Source: Parahoeflea alexandrii | Lineage (GTDB): Bacteria > Pseudomonadota > Alphaproteobacteria > Rhizobiales > Rhizobiaceae | Reading direction: 5' to 3' | Length of the DNA: 64,000 nt | Assembly: GCF_024105735.1 (NCBI RefSeq) | Contig: NZ_JAAAML010000001.1 | Location: 1,745,809-1,809,808, forward strand | Shown: piece after piece, positions 1 through 7,961 of the stretch | Layout of the letters: the number at the start of each line of letters is the position of its first letter | How positions within the stretch are numbered: the first letter of the stretch is position 1 | The notes under the pieces: generated by a model | What the model saw: the letters and a program-made list of their open reading frames with translations, nothing else | Told to the model about the DNA's origin: nothing | Databases searched by the model: none | Translations under genes and position numbers: made by a program

Positions 1-537
1 GAGGCCCGCGGCGACGCGGTGGATCTCATGGAGATTACCGGCGTCATCAAGTGGTTTGACGTCGCCAAGGGGTTCGGTTTCATCATTCCGGACAACGGAA
101 TGGAGGATGTTCTTCTGCACGTGACCTGCCTGCGCCGCGACGGATATCAAACCGTTCTTGAAGGCACCCGTGTTGTCTGCGAAATCCAGAAGCGGGAACG
201 CGGCTACCAGACATTCAGAATCATCTCCATGGACACTTCGACGGCGGTTCACCCATCGCAACTGCCGCCGGTCCGCACCCATGTGCAGGTCAAGCCGTCC
301 AGCGGACTTGAACGCGCGATCGTCAAGTGGTTCAACCGGACCAAGGGGTTCGGCTTCCTGACCCGGGGCGAGGGGACGGAAGACATCTTTATCCACATGG
401 AGACGCTCAGGCGCTACGGGCTGGCGGAGCTGCGGCCTGGCCAGGTGGTGCTGGTGCGGTTCGGCGACGGCGAGAAGGGCCTTATGGCGGCCGAAATCCA
501 TCCGGATATCGATGCGCCCATCCCGAATTCCCACTGA
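1..537 (+). CDS. Cold-shock protein with two cold-shock domains (5' partial)
   Basis: Two cold-shock domains are visible, each with an RNP1 core: KGFGFI in the first (about residues 9-75 counted from the GTG at 19) and KGFGFLT in the second (about 100-165), followed by RNP2-like strands VLLHV and IFIHM. The family binds single-stranded nucleic acid in the cytoplasm and acts as an RNA chaperone. The frame is open to the left edge. The GTG at 19 and ATG at 28 lie directly before the conserved EITGVIKWF run, and rhizobial relatives usually have an Arg/Gly-rich extension there, so I infer that the real start lies outside the window. A DUF192 gene follows 7 nt after the stop, probably in the same transcript. 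Confidence 0.9.
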   Translation, partial: EARGDAVDLMEITGVIKWFDVAKGFGFIIPDNGMEDVLLHVTCLRRDGYQTVLEGTRVVCEIQKRERGYQTFRIISMDTSTAVHPSQLPPVRTHVQVKPSSGLERAIVKWFNRTKGFGFLTRGEGTEDIFIHMETLRRYGLAELRPGQVVLVRFGDGEKGLMAAEIHPDIDAPIPNSH

Positions 538-544
538 CGCTGCC

Positions 545-1012
545 ATGCGCCACTTCAAGCAGGTCGCGGCATTCCTGATTTTCCTGGTTCTGTGTTTCGG
601 TCCCGCTGCCTTGGTGGCGGGTCCGCTTCCCGTCGATTCGGAACGGCTTTTCATCGATACTTCCAAGGGGTCGGTCGGTTTTACGGTCGAGCTGGCGCTG
701 ACACCCGAAAACCGGGCGACCGGATTGATGAACCGGCAGAGCATGGCAGCCGACCACGGGATGCTGTTCAGATTTGACCAGACACGCGACGTTCTGATGT
801 GGATGAAAAACACGCCGCTCTCGCTTGATATGCTCTTCATCGCGGAGAACGGGCGGATCGCCCGTATAGCAGAGAACACGGTTCCCTATTCGGAGACCAT
901 CATCCCGTCTGGAAGCCCGGTCCGGTATGTGCTCGAATTGAATGCCGGAACGGCCGCGAAGACCGGTGTTTCGGTGGGTGACCGGGTGCGGCACCGGGTG
1001 ATCGGCAACTGA
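545..1012 (+). CDS. DUF192 family secreted protein
   Basis: A 155-residue protein with an N-terminal hydrophobic segment (about residues 5-25, FLIFLVLCFGPAALVA) that looks like a Sec signal peptide. The rest matches the DUF192 fold: the conserved core includes ALTPENRATGLMNR, GMLFRF, MWMKNTPLSLDMLFI and a C-terminal VLELNAG. The molecular function of the family is not established. I chose the ATG at 545 over one at 512 because the signal peptide begins there and because 512 would overlap the upstream cold-shock gene. It is likely cotranscribed with that gene and precedes tRNA-Pro. Confidence 0.85.
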   Translation: MRHFKQVAAFLIFLVLCFGPAALVAGPLPVDSERLFIDTSKGSVGFTVELALTPENRATGLMNRQSMAADHGMLFRFDQTRDVLMWMKNTPLSLDMLFIAENGRIARIAENTVPYSETIIPSGSPVRYVLELNAGTAAKTGVSVGDRVRHRVIGN

Positions 1013-1093
1013 TTTGCCGCCATGTCCGGATAAGCGACGATTTGGAGTTGCGGGGCATGGCTTTCCGGTGTATCCGGGTCACGCCTTAGGCAT

Positions 1094-1170
<77 letters not shown>

Positions 1171-1260
1171 CTTTTTTCGCATCCGGTTTCCGGACGTGAT
1201 GAATTAGGGCGCCGTGTTCCGCCTCTTACGGTGGAAACCGCCATGAAGAGGGATTGGGAC

Positions 1261-1566
1261 ATGACCGCGAAAATCTATCGTCCCGCAAAGACAGCGATGC
1301 AATCGGGCAAGGCCAAGAGCCTCGACTGGGTTCTCGAATTCGAGCAGGAGAAGCCCCGCAGTATCGATCCGATGATGGGCTATACATCCTCCGCCGACAT
1401 GAAGAGCCAGATCCGCATGACGTTCGAAACACGTGATGCGGCGGTTGCCTATGCAACCCGCAACGGAATTGCCTACCGGGTGGACGAGCCGAAGGAAAGC
1501 AAGCGGCGCCGGGTCGCCTACTCGGACAATTTCCGCTTTGACCGCCGCCAGCCCTGGACCCACTAG
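1261..1566 (+). CDS. NDUFS4-like NADH dehydrogenase (complex I) accessory subunit
   Basis: A 101-residue protein beginning MTAKIYRPAKTAMQSGKAK, which matches the ETC complex I subunit conserved region (mitochondrial NDUFS4, 18 kDa accessory subunit). Conserved family pieces are the IYRPAKTAMQSG start, the W-x-L-E-F strand, DPMMGYTSS and the C-terminal YSDNFRFDRRQPWTH. In alphaproteobacteria this protein is an accessory subunit at the peripheral arm of respiratory complex I. The ATG at 1261 has a purine-rich ribosome site (GAGGGA) 7 nt upstream; ATGs at 1231 and 1243 are less well placed. The gene sits alone between two tRNA genes, far from any nuo operon in this window. Confidence 0.88.
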   Translation: MTAKIYRPAKTAMQSGKAKSLDWVLEFEQEKPRSIDPMMGYTSSADMKSQIRMTFETRDAAVAYATRNGIAYRVDEPKESKRRRVAYSDNFRFDRRQPWTH

Positions 1567-1608
1567 AAACCGGCGTTTGGCCGCATCGAATGTCTGGTCA
1601 AGCGTAAC

Positions 1609-1685
1609 GGCCCCTTAGCTCAGCTGGATAGAGCACCGGCCTTCTAAGCCGACGGTCGCAGGTTCGAATCCTGCAGGGGTCGCCA
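1609..1685 (+). tRNA. tRNA-Arg (anticodon TCT)
   Basis: A 77-nt cloverleaf with acceptor arms GGCCCCT and AGGGGTC (one G-T wobble), D-arm TAGCTCAGCTGGATAGAGC, anticodon loop CTTCTAA with anticodon TCT, T-loop TTCGAAT and an encoded 3' GCCA. It strongly resembles bacterial tRNA-Arg(TCT) genes, which often serve as integration sites, but no integrase or attachment duplication is visible downstream. Confidence 0.97.
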
Positions 1686-1753
1686 TTCGCATGACTGTCA
1701 CTGCTTCGAGAGACATTTTGTTACCTGCAGCCGGACGACACACGCGGCGGGCA

Positions 1754-1782
1754 TTTTCACACTTGCTCAAATGCCGTATAAC
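1754..1782 (+). promoter_or_regulatory. Possible sigma-70 type promoter for the LuxR gene
   Basis: TTTTCA at 1754-1759 and TATAAC at 1777-1782 are separated by 17 nt, 72 nt upstream of the LuxR-type start codon. The leader that follows contains the imperfect repeat ACATATGACATATCATGT. The boxes are only moderate matches. Confidence 0.35.
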
Positions 1783-1854
1783 ATATGACATATCATGTGA
1801 TGTTGCCTTTGATTATCGCAGCGTTATCGAAACATCGGATTCGAAAGAGACATT

Positions 1855-2544
1855 ATGCTGGTGACGGAAACCGCCCTCCATCTTGGTCCTGAGCTTGCAC
1901 GTGCTTTAAACCGGATCGATTTCTTCCGGCTGTTCAAATCCCTGACGGACAGTCATGGTTTTTCCCATTTCGGCGTTGCCGAGATCGCGGCTGAGGACCA
2001 GGGAATTGACTTCAAACACACCCATGCGCTGCACAATTTTCCGGTTTCCTGGTTTTGTGATCCTGGCAGCCTGGTGATCGGCGTGGACGATCCGGTGGTG
2101 CAGTATCTGCAACGCTCGTCGGCACCCGGCGTGTTGGACCTGGCGCAAACCCCGTCCGAGGTGCTGACACCGAGTGGATCAGCCGTTGCGGCAATCGTGC
2201 CGTTGCATGGGGCGAGCGGAAAACGGCATGGACTGGTCATGGTCGGAGACAATCCCGAGGTGGAACACCAGTCTCTTGCTTCGATTGCCCTCGATGCAGC
2301 ACTGATCTTCCAACGCTATTTCGAGGTTATCCTGTCTCTGGATTCGATCAGCGGCCTGAGCGACAGGGAGTTGCAGATCGTCCGCTGGACGTCGGAAGGA
2401 AAAACGTCTGCGGAGATCGCGATCATCCTCGGACTGTCCGAGCACACGGTCAATTCCTACATTGCCGGGGTCCTGCGCAAGCTGCATGTCGTCAATCGGG
2501 CGCAGATGGTGGCATCGGCCATCCGCAGCGGTCTGATCACCTAG
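1855..2544 (+). CDS. LuxR-type transcriptional regulator (solo, atypical ligand domain)
   Basis: A 229-residue DNA-binding regulator. The C-terminal part (about 165-229) is a clear LuxR/GerE helix-turn-helix: LSDRELQIVRWTSEGKTSAEIA then LGLSEHTVNSYIAGVLRKL. The N-terminal 150 residues align loosely with the acyl-homoserine-lactone-binding domain (NFPVSWFCDP...DDPVVQYL). In TraR/LuxR terms the Trp57 and Asp70 positions look kept, but the Tyr61 position is Pro and the Trp85 position is not aromatic, so ordinary AHL binding is doubtful. No luxI gene occurs in the window. A receiver protein follows 17 nt later and a histidine kinase after that, so the three may form a signalling unit. Confidence 0.85.
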   Translation: MLVTETALHLGPELARALNRIDFFRLFKSLTDSHGFSHFGVAEIAAEDQGIDFKHTHALHNFPVSWFCDPGSLVIGVDDPVVQYLQRSSAPGVLDLAQTPSEVLTPSGSAVAAIVPLHGASGKRHGLVMVGDNPEVEHQSLASIALDAALIFQRYFEVILSLDSISGLSDRELQIVRWTSEGKTSAEIAIILGLSEHTVNSYIAGVLRKLHVVNRAQMVASAIRSGLIT

Positions 2545-2561
2545 AAAACGGGAGGCCAATC

Positions 2562-2993
2562 ATGAGTGACACACGGAATGACACTCCTGTCAGGGTGTTG
2601 CTGGTCGATGATGATCCTGCCGAGCACGTTCTGCTCAGGCGCAAACTCGAGAAAGCCGAGGGCAAGGCAGTCGATCTGGACTATGTGGGAGATATCGAGG
2701 CAGCCGTTGAAAAGGTGAAATCCGGCGCGATCGACATGGTGTTTCTGGACAACCGCCTGGTGCCCAACAACGATTTCCGGGAAACCGCGCCGCAGCTCAG
2801 ACAGGCCGGGTTCATCGGACCGATCGGAATCATTTCATCGGATATCAGCGGCAAGTATTTCGAGCAAATCAGGGAATACGGCGTCGATTTCAAAATTGGC
2901 AAGGACGAGATCGATCGCACCGTCATAAGTTTCATCATCGAAGAATACACGAAAGAGCAGCTTTCCGACACATGCTCCGAAGACTACATGTGA
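2562..2993 (+). CDS. Stand-alone response regulator receiver protein (Rcp1/CheY-like)
   Basis: A 143-residue single receiver domain with no output domain. The acidic pocket is Asp16-Asp17-Asp18, the phospho-acceptor is Asp63 (MVFLDNR), the Ser/Thr switch lies in GIISSDISG, and the conserved lysine is in VDFKIGKDE. The length and VDDDPAEHVLLRRKLEKA start resemble Rcp1-type regulators, which usually pair with PAS or phytochrome kinases whose H-box reads SHDL-x-x-PLR. Exactly such a kinase follows 34 nt downstream. A good ribosome site (GGGAGGCC) precedes the ATG. As there is no output domain it probably relays phosphate or acts by protein contact. Confidence 0.9.
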   Translation: MSDTRNDTPVRVLLVDDDPAEHVLLRRKLEKAEGKAVDLDYVGDIEAAVEKVKSGAIDMVFLDNRLVPNNDFRETAPQLRQAGFIGPIGIISSDISGKYFEQIREYGVDFKIGKDEIDRTVISFIIEEYTKEQLSDTCSEDYM

Positions 2994-3027
2994 CCCGGTC
3001 ACCGGCCGTGCGGGACCTGTAAGCCCG

Positions 3028-5250
3028 ATGCAGCTGTCCCCAGAGAATCTGCTCAAGGCTCTTTACGACACTTTGCCGGACCCGGTTCTTGTCGTTGACG
3101 GCAATCGACAGGTCGTAGCCGCCAATGCCGCAGCAACGGAAAAATTTGGTTTCACCCGCGAGGAGCTGGTCGGGATGAATGCCGTTGGCCTCTATGCCTC
3201 CAGTGTGGATGCAGAGGAGATGCGCAACGCGGTTTATCCCCTGAGCCTGAAGGTCGATCCCATACACCGACGCCTTGACCTCAGACGCAAGGACGGCAGT
3301 GTGTTTCCGGCCGAACTGACTGTGAGCCGGCTCGAAACGGCCGATGGAGAGGCGATCGGTTCAGTCGCCCTGGTCCGCGATCTCAGCGAAGTCTACAAGG
3401 CGCGGGCGAAACGCTTGCGGGCGGAAGCAATACTGAACACCGCTCTGGATGCCATTGCGGAAGGGTTTGTCGTCTATGACGATCAGGACCGGCTGGTGCT
3501 GTGCAATGACGCTTACCGTGAGATCTACGCACTGTCCGCTCCAGCCATAAGGATTGGCAATACATTCGAGACAGTGTTGCGCTACGGGCTGGAACACGGT
3601 CAGTATCCTGATGCCGGGGAGACGGTTGAAGAACAGGATGAATGGCTGCGGATGCGGCTGGAACGGCATAACCGGCCGGGGGACCCCTTCGTCCAGCATC
3701 TCAATCCGGACAGGATCATGCTGGTCGAAGAGCGCGTGACCGAGCAGAATTTCCGGGTCGGTGTTCGAACCGATATCACGGCGTTGAACAAGATCAGGAG
3801 TGAGGCAGAACAGCTCGGCCTGATCATCGAGGGGGTCAAGCAGGAAGTCTATCTGATCTCCGTCAAGAACGGCCGGATCATCAGCGCCAACAAGTCGGCG
3901 CGTGAGAACCTCCAGTACAGCATGGAGGAACTGCGCAACCTCAATCCGCTCGATCTGAATGTCGGGCACAGCCCACTGGAAATTGCCGAGAAGATTGCCC
4001 CGATCGTTTCGGGGGAAACAAAGGTGCTGGTCACCGAGACCTGCCACCGGCGCAAGGATGGAAGCACCTATGACTGCAGGGTGCGGCTGGAATTGATGGA
4101 TGAGACACCGGAACCGGTGATCCTGTCCTTTGCCGAAGACATTACCGAGCGGCGGGAAATCGAGCGGGCGCTGGCGCGCAAGGAGCATGAATTCCAGACG
4201 CTGGTGCAGAACATTCCGGATTTCATTACCCGTGCAACGCCGGATACCACGCTGACCTATGTCAACGAGCACTATGCCCGGTTTGTAGGGCTTTCTGCAG
4301 ACGAGATGATCGGGCGGAAATTTCTCGAGTTTGTGCCGGAGCAACACAAGCCATTGCTGATCGCGCATCTATCGAGCCTGTCGGAGGAACGGCCTCTGAA
4401 GGCGAGCGAGCAGGCGATGGTTGATTCGATGGGTAAGCACTTCTGGTACCAGTGGTCAAACCTGATGGTGTTCGAGGACGGCGAACCGGTGGAGCTCGTC
4501 TCGGTGGGGCGCGACATTTCCGAGATCCGGGAATTCCAGACCAGGATAGCGGACCAGTCCAGGGAGCTCGAGCTGCGCAATGATGCACTCGAGCAATTCA
4601 GCGGGATCGTGTCGCATGACCTGAAGGCGCCGCTCAGACAGATCAGGCTGTTCGCAGACATGATCGCCGAAGATGTCAGTGCGGGAAAGACAGATGAGCT
4701 GGCACAGTTCTCGGGCTACATCTCAGATCGAGTCAGTTCGATGGAGCGGATGATTTCGAATCTGCTTGAGTTTTCCCAACTGGCCTATCAGCAGATCAAT
4801 CCGGAGAGTTTCCGGCTGTCCGAGGCGTTGGCTGCGGCCTGGGATAACCTTGCCGTCAACGTCATCGAGGTCAAGGGACGGCTCGAACTCGAAGCGGATA
4901 TCTCCGTTGACGGTGACCGAAACCTTCTCACCCAGATGTTTCAAAACCTTTTCGCCAATTCACTGAAATATGGCCGGAAGGGGGTGGCAGTGGTTGTCCG
5001 CGTGCATGCCAGAACCGGTCCGGAGGGGGTGAAGATCATCGTTGAAGACAACGGCATCGGAATCGATCCGGTGCAGTCGGAAAGAATTTTCGGCGTGTTT
5101 CAACGTCTGCATGTCGATGAAAAGCTTTATTCGGGCACGGGAATCGGGCTGGCACTTTGCCGCCGCATCGCCGAAAGCCATGACGGAAGCATAGTGCTCG
5201 ATACGGAGTACCGGAATGGCGCCCGGTTCGTGGTTTCCCTGCCGGTTTGA
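3028..5250 (+). CDS. Four-PAS sensor histidine kinase
   Basis: A 740-residue kinase without obvious transmembrane segments. I see four PAS-like blocks (about 8-118, 135-250, 265-375 and 388-500), a HisKA dimerisation domain with phospho-acceptor His530 in VSHDLKAPLRQIRLF, and a HATPase domain with N box NLFANSLKYG, G1 box VEDNGIGIDP, F box IFGVFQRLH and G2 box GTGIGLALCRRI. The H-box type is the one common in Cph1-like kinases that signal to Rcp1-type receivers, which supports pairing with the upstream receiver. The lack of membrane segments suggests a cytoplasmic signal (redox, light or a small molecule), but no cofactor-binding residue is obvious. It faces metC tail to tail, with 12 nt between the stops. 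Confidence 0.93.
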   Translation: MQLSPENLLKALYDTLPDPVLVVDGNRQVVAANAAATEKFGFTREELVGMNAVGLYASSVDAEEMRNAVYPLSLKVDPIHRRLDLRRKDGSVFPAELTVSRLETADGEAIGSVALVRDLSEVYKARAKRLRAEAILNTALDAIAEGFVVYDDQDRLVLCNDAYREIYALSAPAIRIGNTFETVLRYGLEHGQYPDAGETVEEQDEWLRMRLERHNRPGDPFVQHLNPDRIMLVEERVTEQNFRVGVRTDITALNKIRSEAEQLGLIIEGVKQEVYLISVKNGRIISANKSARENLQYSMEELRNLNPLDLNVGHSPLEIAEKIAPIVSGETKVLVTETCHRRKDGSTYDCRVRLELMDETPEPVILSFAEDITERREIERALARKEHEFQTLVQNIPDFITRATPDTTLTYVNEHYARFVGLSADEMIGRKFLEFVPEQHKPLLIAHLSSLSEERPLKASEQAMVDSMGKHFWYQWSNLMVFEDGEPVELVSVGRDISEIREFQTRIADQSRELELRNDALEQFSGIVSHDLKAPLRQIRLFADMIAEDVSAGKTDELAQFSGYISDRVSSMERMISNLLEFSQLAYQQINPESFRLSEALAAAWDNLAVNVIEVKGRLELEADISVDGDRNLLTQMFQNLFANSLKYGRKGVAVVVRVHARTGPEGVKIIVEDNGIGIDPVQSERIFGVFQRLHVDEKLYSGTGIGLALCRRIAESHDGSIVLDTEYRNGARFVVSLPV

Positions 5251-5262
5251 GGGCGCGGGCTA

Positions 5263-6450
5263 TCAGGCGGCTTTAGCAGCGTCCAGGCCGCGCTCGATGT
5301 CAGCCATCAGGTCCTCCACATCCTCAAGTCCGATCTGCAGCCTGATCACCGGACCCTCCTTGGGTGGCAGGGCAACGGTCCTGTCGCTCAGGTTGGCGTG
5401 GACGGCGAGGCTTTCATAACCACCCCAGGAGTAGCCCAGCCCGAAGATCTCAAGGGCATCAAGGAAAGCATGTGCCTTGGCCTGGTGCCTGGCGGTGTCG
5501 GCCACGTCGAGAACGATCGAGAAGATGCCGGACGACCCGGAAAAATCGCGCTTCCACAACGCGTGCCCCGGAAAGCTTTCCAGTGCAGGATGCAGCACCC
5601 TGGCAACGCCAGGCATGTTTTCGAGCGCGCGGGCAATCGCCAGGGTGCTTTGCTGGTGCCGGTCCAGCCTGACCCCCATGGTGCGCAATCCGCGCAGGGT
5701 CATGTAGCTGTCGTCCGGTGCGGCGCAAACGCCCAGCATCGCAAAGGCCTTCCACAGCGCAGGCCAAGCCTGCTTGTTGGCCGAGACCGTGCCGATCAGG
5801 ACGTCCGAATGACCGGCCGGGTATTTCGTGGCGGCGTGAATGGAGATGTCCACGCCATGATCGAGCGGTTTGAAAAAGAGCGGCGTGGCCCATGTGTTGT
5901 CCATCGAGACCAGCGCGCCGTGCGCATGCGCAACCTCGGCAATAGCCGGGATATCCTGCATCTCGAACGTGTTGGAGCCAGGCGCTTCGGTGTGGACGAG
6001 CTTTGTATTGGGCCGGATCAGACTTTCGATATCCGCCCCGATTGCCGGGTCGTAATAGCTGGTTTCAACGCCGAACCTGGCCAGCATGCCGTGGCAGAAG
6101 TTGCGCGTCGGGGCGTAGACTGAATCGACGACGAGCAGGTGGTCTCCGGCACTTAGCGTGCCCAGGAAAGGAACGGTAACGGCTGCGAGGCCCGAAGGCA
6201 GCGCTACGGTTCCTTCCGAGCCTTCCAGTTCGTTGATAGCGGATGTCAACGCGTCGGTGGTCGGGGTGCCGTAGGTGCCGTAGGTGTATTTCTGGTCACG
6301 GGAGACCATGGTGGCCGAATCGGGGAAGAGGACGGTCGATGCGTGGACCACCGGAGGATTGACGAAACCGTGGAAGCTGCGCGGATCATGACCGGTATGG
6401 GCCAGCCGCGTGTTGATGCCCGTTTGCGAAGTCTTGCTCTTGCTGCTCAT
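5263..6450 (-). CDS. metC: Cystathionine beta-lyase (PLP-dependent)
   Basis: A 395-residue enzyme of the Cys/Met metabolism PLP family. The Schiff-base lysine is Lys209 in SIHAATKYPAGHSDV, and the family landmarks YTYGTYGTPTTDAL, GSEGTVALPSGLAAV and YAPTRNFC are present. It should cleave cystathionine to homocysteine, ammonia and pyruvate in methionine synthesis. Its position head to head with the aap amino-acid transporter operon is the arrangement I remember from Rhizobium and Sinorhizobium, where it is annotated metC. Related gamma-synthases and lyases share this fold, so exact specificity rests on that synteny. Confidence 0.88.
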   Translation of the reverse strand: MSSKSKTSQTGINTRLAHTGHDPRSFHGFVNPPVVHASTVLFPDSATMVSRDQKYTYGTYGTPTTDALTSAINELEGSEGTVALPSGLAAVTVPFLGTLSAGDHLLVVDSVYAPTRNFCHGMLARFGVETSYYDPAIGADIESLIRPNTKLVHTEAPGSNTFEMQDIPAIAEVAHAHGALVSMDNTWATPLFFKPLDHGVDISIHAATKYPAGHSDVLIGTVSANKQAWPALWKAFAMLGVCAAPDDSYMTLRGLRTMGVRLDRHQQSTLAIARALENMPGVARVLHPALESFPGHALWKRDFSGSSGIFSIVLDVADTARHQAKAHAFLDALEIFGLGYSWGGYESLAVHANLSDRTVALPPKEGPVIRLQIGLEDVEDLMADIERGLDAAKAA

Positions 6451-6801
6451 GCCGGATCCGTCTGCCTGGGAGTTGCATCATTGGGGTGTCTTCAGGCGGA
6501 AAGATCTATCGTGAGTGGTCGGCAATCACAAGAACCGGCAGCAGCTGCGCTCAGGGCGACGATTTGTGTCAGGAGAGGCGGCCGTGCTGCGTCAGAGTGA
6601 CTTATTCCGCCTGTCCGCCGAGGCCGAAATTATCATGCGAATCGTTTGATTTGACAATTTTCGACCATGGAAGACTTGACCCATGGCGGATTTCGGCATG
6701 GTATGCTTGGGCGCTAAGAGATACGGCTGAGAGCCAGGTAAATGGCTCCTGCCGCCTTTGTCGCACCCAAAACAGGGCAACAGAAAAAAAGGTTGTATCA
6801 A
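6451..6801. other. Divergent intergenic region metC / aapJ
   Basis: A 351-nt region between the metC start and the aapJ start. It must hold the divergent promoters. On the plus strand TTGACA occurs at 6651-6656 and TTGACC at 6676-6681, but neither has a convincing -10 box at 17-18 nt. A purine-rich run just upstream of aapJ (AAAAAAAGG) serves as its ribosome site. I see no further gene. Confidence 0.5.
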
Positions 6802-7824
6802 ATGAACAAAAAGATTCTGTCGGCTGTCGTTGGCATCGCTGCCGTTGCTGGCATGGGAGCATCTGCTGCTTCCGCCGCGACTCTCGATGATGTCAAGGCA
6901 AAGGGATTCGTCCAGTGCGGCGTCTCCACCGGCCTCGCCGGCTTTTCCGCTCCGAACGACGCAGGTGACTGGTCGGGTATCGACGTTGACCTTTGCCGCG
7001 GTATTGCTGCAGCCGTCTTCGGCGACGCAACCGCTGTGAAGTTCAGCCCGCTTTCGGCCAAGGAGCGTTTCACCGCTCTGCAGTCTGGCGAGATCGATGT
7101 GCTTTCGCGCAACACCACTTGGACCATGAGCCGTGACACCCAGCTGGGTCTCAACTTTGCCGGCGTGAACTACTATGACGGCCAGGGCTTCATGGTGCGC
7201 AAGTCGCTCGGCGTGAATTCCGCGCTGCAGCTTTCGGGCGCTTCGGTCTGCGTGCAGACCGGAACAACCACCGAGCTGAACCTGACCGACTATTTCAAGG
7301 CCAACGACATGACCTACAACCCGGTCGTGTTCGAGAAGCTTGAAGAAGTGAACGCTGCCTATGACGCCAACCGTTGCGACGTCTACACCACCGACCAGTC
7401 GGGCCTGTATTCGATCCGCCTCGGCCTGTCGGCTCCCGACGAGCACATGGTTCTTCCGGAAGTGATCTCCAAGGAGCCGCTCGGCCCCGTGGTTCGCCAG
7501 GGTGATGACCAGTGGTTCAACATCGTCAAGTGGGTTCACAACGCCATGCTGAACGCCGAAGAAATGGGCATCACGTCGGCCAATGTCGATGAAATGGCCA
7601 ATTCCACCGACCCGAACGTCATGCGTCTGCTCGGCAAGGAAGGCACTTTCGGCGAAGGCATCGGCCTTGGCAACGACTGGGCCTACAACGTGATCAAGGA
7701 AGTCGGCAATTATGGCGAAGTCTTTGAAGCCAATGTCGGCGCTTCGACCCCGCTCGGTATCGCACGCGGCGTGAATGCGCTGTGGTCGAAGGGTGGTCTG
7801 CAGTACGCACCGCCGCTTCGCTAA
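6802..7824 (+). CDS. aapJ: General L-amino acid ABC transporter, periplasmic binding protein
   Basis: A 340-residue periplasmic protein with a clear Sec signal peptide (residues 1-25, MNKKILSAVVGIAAVAG...ASAASA) and the family-3 solute-binding fold: VKAKGFVQCGVSTGLAGFS, WSGIDVDLCRGIAAAVFGDA, FTALQSGEIDVLSRNTTWT. It captures a broad range of L-amino acids and delivers them to the AapQMP membrane complex. The ATG at 6802 was chosen because the signal peptide begins there; an upstream in-frame start at 6742 would mask it. A hairpin follows the stop at 7837, which is usual where the binding protein must be made in excess of the permease. Confidence 0.95.
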   Translation: MNKKILSAVVGIAAVAGMGASAASAATLDDVKAKGFVQCGVSTGLAGFSAPNDAGDWSGIDVDLCRGIAAAVFGDATAVKFSPLSAKERFTALQSGEIDVLSRNTTWTMSRDTQLGLNFAGVNYYDGQGFMVRKSLGVNSALQLSGASVCVQTGTTTELNLTDYFKANDMTYNPVVFEKLEEVNAAYDANRCDVYTTDQSGLYSIRLGLSAPDEHMVLPEVISKEPLGPVVRQGDDQWFNIVKWVHNAMLNAEEMGITSANVDEMANSTDPNVMRLLGKEGTFGEGIGLGNDWAYNVIKEVGNYGEVFEANVGASTPLGIARGVNALWSKGGLQYAPPLR

Positions 7825-7836
7825 GCACCCAAAACT

Positions 7837-7864
7837 GAAAGCGGGCTCTTCGGGGCCCGCTTTC
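7837..7864 (+). terminator. Intercistronic hairpin between aapJ and aapQ
   Basis: Perfect 10-bp stem GAAAGCGGGC / GCCCGCTTTC with an 8-nt loop, 12 nt after the aapJ stop. It ends in TTTC without a long T run, so it is more likely a partial terminator or a 3'-end stabiliser that raises aapJ mRNA over the permease genes than a full stop. Confidence 0.7.
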
Positions 7865-7961
7865 TCCGGTTCCATCCGGAACCGCAAGAACCTGACGCAA
7901 CGACGGCAGGCAATCAAACGATCCGGCCACAAGGTCCGGACGAAAAGAGTTGGGGACAGAC

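Noticed and set aside
1609..1855. Integration site for a mobile element at tRNA-Arg(TCT)
   Set aside because: No integrase gene and no 3' tRNA duplication was found downstream.
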